From Iamia sp035575815 (GTDB lineage Bacteria; Actinomycetota; Acidimicrobiia; Acidimicrobiales; Iamiaceae): DNA of 64,000 nucleotides. The stretch's first letter is position 1, and each line of letters begins with the position of its first letter. Location of the stretch: contig NZ_DATLXO010000063.1 of NCBI RefSeq assembly GCF_035575815.1, positions 1-64,000 of the forward strand. Reading direction: 5' to 3'. The notes under the pieces were generated by a model. It made no database searches and was not told the DNA's origin. It saw nothing but the letters and a program-made list of their open reading frames with translations. A program made the position numbers and the translations under genes. Below, piece after piece: positions 60,313 to 64,000 of the stretch.

Positions 60313-61146
60313 GTGGCCACCGTTCGGTACCTCGGACCCGAGGGGACCTTCGCCCACGCCGGTACCGACCGGCTGCGCACCATCCCTCCCGGCGCCCACC
60401 TGGAACCCCGGCCGACGGTGCAGGAGATCGTCCACGACGTCGAGGCCGGGCGCTGCGACATGGGCCTGGTGCCGGTCGAGAACTCGGTCGAGGGCGGTGT
60501 CACCGGGACCGTCGACGTGATCGTGTTCGAGACCGCCGGCGTGGTCCTCCGCGAGGAGGTGGTGGTGCCCGTCACCTTCTCGGCGTTGCGGCGCCCGGGT
60601 GACGCCACGGACCCGACCGCCGTGCTCAGCCACCCGGTCGGCCTGGCCCAGTGCACGCGCTGGTGGGGGAGCCGAGGCCTCGAGTGCCGCCCCACCTCCT
60701 CGACCAGCGAGGCTTGCCGGCTGGTGGCCGCCTCGGCCGAACCCGGACTGGTCGCCATCGCCTCGGCCAAGGCTGGAGCCATCGCCGGGCTCGTCGCAGT
60801 CGAGGTCGGCGTCGAGGACCACCACGGCGCTCAGACCCGCTTCGCCCTCGTGGCCCGAGAGGAGGTCGGCCCGACGGGTGACGACAAGACCACCGTCGTG
60901 GTCACGCCGCCGTCGGAGGTCCCCGGGATCCTGCTGCGGGTGCTCGAGCCCATCTCCCACCGGGGCCTCAACCTCTCGAACATCCTCAGCCGGCCGCTGC
61001 GCCAGGGCCTCGGGGTGTACTGCTTCGTGCTCACTGTCGACCGCCACGCCTCGGACCCGGCGGTGGAGGCCGCCCTGGCCGACCTCGCCGCGCTGGGCTG
61101 TGAGGTCAAGCGCCTGGGCTCCTACCCGGCGTGGCGGGACGGGTGA
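60313..61146 (+). CDS. pheA: Prephenate dehydratase
   Basis: This enzyme dehydrates and decarboxylates prephenate to phenylpyruvate in phenylalanine synthesis. The 277-residue product has the classical start VRYLGPEGTFAHAG, VPVENSVEGGVTGTVD, SHPVGLAQCTRWW, STSEACRLVAAS, the catalytic QTRFALVAR, and an ACT domain (VPGILLRVLEPISHRGLNLS, NILSRPLRQGLGVYCFVL). The ACT motif ESRP is LSRP. GTG 60313 is 11 nt behind paralogue 1; its stop overlaps the tyrA start (GTGA). Confidence 0.93.
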   Translation: MATVRYLGPEGTFAHAGTDRLRTIPPGAHLEPRPTVQEIVHDVEAGRCDMGLVPVENSVEGGVTGTVDVIVFETAGVVLREEVVVPVTFSALRRPGDATDPTAVLSHPVGLAQCTRWWGSRGLECRPTSSTSEACRLVAASAEPGLVAIASAKAGAIAGLVAVEVGVEDHHGAQTRFALVAREEVGPTGDDKTTVVVTPPSEVPGILLRVLEPISHRGLNLSNILSRPLRQGLGVYCFVLTVDRHASDPAVEAALADLAALGCEVKRLGSYPAWRDG

Positions 61147-62171
61147 CCGCCCCGGTGCCGGCATCGACCGGACTCACCGTCGGCGTCGTCGGCCTGGGCC
61201 TGATCGGTGGATCCCTCGCCCGGGCGCTGGTCGCCCGGGGCGGTTCGGTCGTGGCCACCACCCGCGCCGGGGCGGCCCGGGCCGGAGCCGCGGCCGCGGG
61301 TGTCACCGTGGTCGACGACGTCGCCGCCGTGGTCGCGGCAGCCGACGTGGTGGTGCTGGCCGTACCGCTCTCGGCCCTCGACTCGGCGCTCGACGCCGTC
61401 GCCGCCGCGGGGCACCAGGGTGCCGTCGGTCCCACCATCACCGACGTGGGTTCGGTCAAGGGCCCGGTCACAGCCCGGGCTGGGCAGATCCTGGCCGACG
61501 CCTCCCGGTTCGTGCCCGGCCACCCGATGGCCGGCACCGAGCACGCCGGCTGGGACGCAGCAGACCCAGGCCTGTTCGTGGGCCGGCGCTGGGCCCTGGC
61601 CCTCGACCCGCCGGTCGCCCTCGACCGGTGGGCGGCGGTGGCTAGCGTGGCCGTCTCGGTCGGGGCGGAGGTCGTCCCGGTGGCCGCCCGCGAGCACGAC
61701 GAGGCCGTGGCTCTCGTGAGCCACCTGCCCTACGTGCTGGCCGCCGTGGCCGCCGGGATGCTCGATGACGACGCCGAGGCCGGCCTGGCCAGGTCCCTGG
61801 CCGCGGGGTCGTTCGGCGATCTGACCCGAGTGGCCGGGGGGCACCCGACGCTCGGCGCCGACATGGCGACGGCCAACGCTCCTGCGGTCGCCGGTCGAGT
61901 GGGCGACATGGCCGGCCGACTGGCGACGCTGCGCGAGCACCTCGCCGGCGGCGACGACGAGCGGGTCGCCGCCGTGTTCCGCGCCGGCCAGGGCGGGCGC
62001 GCCGCCCTGGTGGAGTCGGCGTCGAGCGGCGCGGTAGCCCGTGTCACCCTCGATCGCGGTGGCCTGTTGGCGCTCGGTCGCCGAGGCGGTCACGTCACCG
62101 GTGTCGTCCCGCCCGCGGCCGGGGCGGCGGTCCTGGTGGTCGACGTCGTCGATCCCGGGGCGGCGCCGTGA
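61143..62171 (+). CDS. tyrA: Prephenate dehydrogenase
   Basis: TyrA oxidises prephenate to 4-hydroxyphenylpyruvate for tyrosine. The 342-residue product has the NAD loop GLGLIGGSL (Gly17, Gly19, Gly22), VVLAVPL, TDVGSVKGPV, the catalytic-His block VPGHPMAGTEHAGW, and VALVSHLPYVLAA with FGDLTRVAGG. GTG 61143 overlaps the pheA stop by 4 nt; a GTG 12 nt earlier is in frame. The last 60 residues or so are outside the usual domain. Confidence 0.93.
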   Translation: MTAPVPASTGLTVGVVGLGLIGGSLARALVARGGSVVATTRAGAARAGAAAAGVTVVDDVAAVVAAADVVVLAVPLSALDSALDAVAAAGHQGAVGPTITDVGSVKGPVTARAGQILADASRFVPGHPMAGTEHAGWDAADPGLFVGRRWALALDPPVALDRWAAVASVAVSVGAEVVPVAAREHDEAVALVSHLPYVLAAVAAGMLDDDAEAGLARSLAAGSFGDLTRVAGGHPTLGADMATANAPAVAGRVGDMAGRLATLREHLAGGDDERVAAVFRAGQGGRAALVESASSGAVARVTLDRGGLLALGRRGGHVTGVVPPAAGAAVLVVDVVDPGAAP

Positions 62172-62184
62172 CCCGCTCTTCTCC

Positions 62185-62250
62185 GGTGGTCCGGGAGCGA
62201 TTCGCTGTCGATTCGTCGGTGGTCCGGGAGCGATTCGCTGTCGATTCGTC
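62185..62250. repeat. Exact 33-bp tandem duplication between tyrA and dapC
   Basis: Two identical 33-bp units (62185-62217 and 62218-62250), each starting GGTGGTCCGGGAGCGATTCG and ending GTCGATTCGTC, lie in the 94-nt gap. Identity of the copies indicates a recent event. GATTCG occurs twice in each unit. Confidence 0.9.
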
Positions 62251-62265
62251 GTCCGAGGGGCGCCG

Positions 62266-63381
62266 GTGACGCTCGCGGGGTTCGAGCCGCCGCCGCTGGT
62301 GTGGGAGACGCTCGGCGCCGTGCGGGTCGCGGCCGAGCGGTTCCCCGGCGGGGTCATCGACCTCACCGTCGGCACCCCGGTCGATGACCCGCCGGCCTTC
62401 GTGGCCGACATCCTCGGACGCTCCGAGGCCAGCCGGGGCTACCCGCCGTCGATCGGCACCCCGGCCTTCCGCGAGGCGGCGGCGAGCTGGGTCGAGCGGC
62501 GCTTCGGCGTCGAGGTGGGCCCCGAACAGGTCGCCGCGACCATTGGCTCGAAGGAGCTCGTCGCCGGTCTGCCCCAGTGGCTGCGCCTGCGCACCCCTGA
62601 CCGCGACACCGTCCTGCACCCCGGCGTCGCGTACCCGACCTACGCCATGGGCGCCCGGTTGGCGGGATGTCGGGCCGTCTCGGTGCCGCCCACCGCCACC
62701 GGTGGCCTCGACCTCGATGCCATCGATCCCGCCGATGCCGCTCGGGCCTTGTGCCTCTGGGCGAACAGCCCGTCCAACCCCACCGGGGCCCTCGACGACC
62801 TCGACGCGGTGGCGGCCTGGGGCCGGTCCCACGGTGTGCCCGTCGCCTCCGACGAGTGCTACGCCGAGCTCACCTGGGGCGGCCCGCCCCGCACGGTGCT
62901 CGGCACCGGGACCGAGGGGGTGCTGGCGGTGCACTCGCTCTCGAAGCGCTCGAACCTGGCCGGCCTGCGGGTGGGCTTCTACGCCGGTGATCGCGACCTG
63001 GTGGCCTACCTCGGCCAGCTGCGCAAGCACGCCGGGTTCATGGTGCCCGGGCCGGTGCAGGAGGTTGCGGTGGCCGCCCTCGCCGACGACGATCACGCCG
63101 AGGCCCAGCGCGCCATCTACCGGCGCCGCATCGACGCCGTGGTCGGGGCCCTCGACGCCGCCGGGCTCGACGTCGCCGGCCCCGGAGGCGCCTTCTACCT
63201 CTGGGTCACGGCACCGTCGGGCGACGGGATCGACCTCGCCCGTGACCTGGCCGAGCGGGCCGGGGTGCTCGTCACTCCCGGCTCGGCCTACGGGCCTCAC
63301 GGGGTCGACCACGTGCGCCTCGCCCTGGTGGTGCCCGACGCCCGCATCACCGAGCTGGTCGAGCGCCTCGGCGCCCTCTGA
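62266..63381 (+). CDS. dapC: Succinyldiaminopimelate transaminase (class I/II aminotransferase)
   Basis: A PLP enzyme of the DapC type, transaminating N-succinyl-2-amino-6-ketopimelate with glutamate. The 371-residue product has VIDLTVGTPVDDPP, RGYPPSIGTPAFREA, LWANSPSNPTGALDDL, VASDECYAELTWGG, the PLP lysine Lys227 in HSLSKRSNLAGLRVGF, and DHVRLALV near the end. This set fits actinobacterial DapC rather than aspartate transaminase; the exact substrate is inferred. dapA, dapB and dapF are in the same window. The start is GTG 62266. Confidence 0.88.
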   Translation: MTLAGFEPPPLVWETLGAVRVAAERFPGGVIDLTVGTPVDDPPAFVADILGRSEASRGYPPSIGTPAFREAAASWVERRFGVEVGPEQVAATIGSKELVAGLPQWLRLRTPDRDTVLHPGVAYPTYAMGARLAGCRAVSVPPTATGGLDLDAIDPADAARALCLWANSPSNPTGALDDLDAVAAWGRSHGVPVASDECYAELTWGGPPRTVLGTGTEGVLAVHSLSKRSNLAGLRVGFYAGDRDLVAYLGQLRKHAGFMVPGPVQEVAVAALADDDHAEAQRAIYRRRIDAVVGALDAAGLDVAGPGGAFYLWVTAPSGDGIDLARDLAERAGVLVTPGSAYGPHGVDHVRLALVVPDARITELVERLGAL

Positions 63382-63498
63382 GCCTCGGCCGACCACGACA
63401 CGGCGGGACCCGACCAAGGGTTCGGGTCGCCAAAGGGGGGTCCGGACCCCGGGGCGCCCGTGGCGACGAGGGCCTCGCCGACGGTGCATGATGGGCCG

Positions 63499-64000
63499 GT
63501 GAGCACGGTCCCCCAGAAGCCCAAGCCCAGCGGCCTCGCCTACCTGATGCCCCTTGCCGTGTGGATCATCTTCTCGATCGTGGCCGTGGTCCTCGGCGTC
63601 CGGGGCTTCGCTCAGTACCAGGACACCATCGACGACTTCGCCCGCGTCGACTCGGGAACGACCGCCACGGTCGACCTCTCCTCATCGGGCGGCTACCGGG
63701 TTTTCCTCGAGCGCCCCGGCGTCGACGATGAGTCCTTGCGCCCGTCCTCGACGGTCACGGTCACCGACCCCGACGGGCAGCCCGTCACCGTCGAGCCCTA
63801 CGACATCACCACCGACCTGAGCTACTCGTCGGGCAGCCGCGCCGGTGTGGCGGTGCAGACCTTCAACGTCTCGGAGCCCGGAGAGCACGAGATCGCCGCA
63901 TCGGCCGGCGACGGCGTGGAGGGCACCCGCTTTGCCATCGGCCAGGCCAACCCCATCACCGAGGGGGCCAAGGGGGCCCTCTACCTCTTCGGCATCGGCA
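63499..64000 (+). CDS. Membrane-anchored protein of unknown function (3' end outside the window)
   Basis: The frame begins at GTG 63499, 6 nt after a -10-like CATGAT, and stays open to the end of the window (167 codons). Residues 1-10 are polar. LAYLMPLAVWIIFSIVAVVLGVRGF is a membrane segment, followed by an extracytoplasmic beta-rich region (TATVDLSSSGGYRVFLERPG, STVTVTDPDGQPVTVEPYDI, VAVQTFNVSEPGEHEIAAS). A second hydrophobic segment seems to start at the edge (GALYLFGIG), suggesting a two-helix membrane protein. I do not recognise the family. Confidence 0.75.
   Translation, partial: MSTVPQKPKPSGLAYLMPLAVWIIFSIVAVVLGVRGFAQYQDTIDDFARVDSGTTATVDLSSSGGYRVFLERPGVDDESLRPSSTVTVTDPDGQPVTVEPYDITTDLSYSSGSRAGVAVQTFNVSEPGEHEIAASAGDGVEGTRFAIGQANPITEGAKGALYLFGIG

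Noticed and set aside
62278..62292. GGGGTTCGAGCC resembling a tRNA T-arm
   Set aside because: It lies inside dapC coding sequence (AGFEPPP), and no acceptor or anticodon stem can be formed around it.

Overview
The window is very GC-rich, starts many genes with GTG (one with TTG), and has the gene order of an actinobacterium. The neighbourhoods infB-DUF503-rbfA-truB, rpsO-pnp-M16 peptidase, dapA/rnj/ftsK, rimO-pgsA-cinA-recA-spoVS-miaB and miaA-dapF-hflX, together with family signatures such as the 3-hydroxypropionate-type malyl-CoA lyase, fit class Acidimicrobiia (Iamia/Ilumatobacter-like) best. That placement is an inference from gene content; no rRNA or tRNA gene was found.

Layout. 1-9.4 kb: end of infB, DUF503, rbfA, truB, a nucleotidyltransferase fragment, a flavin-binding PPOX-fold protein, ribF, a VOC-DinB fusion, an alpha/beta hydrolase and rpsO. 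9.7-13.5 kb: pnp and an M16 peptidase. 13.6-17.3 kb: a CapA-like lipoprotein (minus strand), a probably broken ATP-grasp gene in two pieces, and a polytopic membrane protein. 17.7-24.7 kb: a Pro/Ala-rich protein, dapB, a DedA-like protein (minus), SURF1, two TetR regulators with a diiron protein, and dapA. 24.8-32.1 kb: an AftB-like glycosyltransferase (minus), rnj, a 1-kb stretch of gene debris, and ftsK. 32.3-42.5 kb: an F420-type luciferase-like oxidoreductase and a DUF3754 membrane protein (minus), a PhoD-like phosphatase, rimO, pgsA, two CitE/Mcl-family genes (minus) and a succinate-semialdehyde-type dehydrogenase. 42.8-53.3 kb: cinA, a large exported 5'-nucleotidase-like lipoprotein, a secreted DUF4214 protein, recA interrupted by a 365-residue intein, spoVS and miaB. 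53.4-64 kb: a GNAT protein, a frameshifted aquaporin (minus), a hydrolase, miaA, dapF, hflX, two adjacent prephenate dehydratase paralogues, tyrA, dapC and the start of a membrane protein.

How the genes work together. Most are housekeeping: translation initiation and ribosome maturation (infB, rbfA, rpsO, rimO), tRNA modification (truB, miaA, miaB), RNA decay (pnp, rnj), chromosome segregation and repair (ftsK, recA), diaminopimelate/lysine synthesis (dapB, dapA, dapF, dapC), and Phe/Tyr synthesis (two pheA-like genes, tyrA).

The unusual content lies between and inside these genes. A -10-like TANNNT box sits 6-10 nt before the start codon of at least a dozen genes, which implies widespread leaderless transcription. 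A roughly 75-bp dispersed repeat sits exactly on stop or start codons. Two families of palindromic intergenic repeats occur, along with several short tandem duplications. recA has a SOS box between its -35 and -10 elements, and an intein at the M. leprae-type insertion site. I found no CRISPR array, phage, insertion sequence or tRNA, and no multi-gene system that I could call new.
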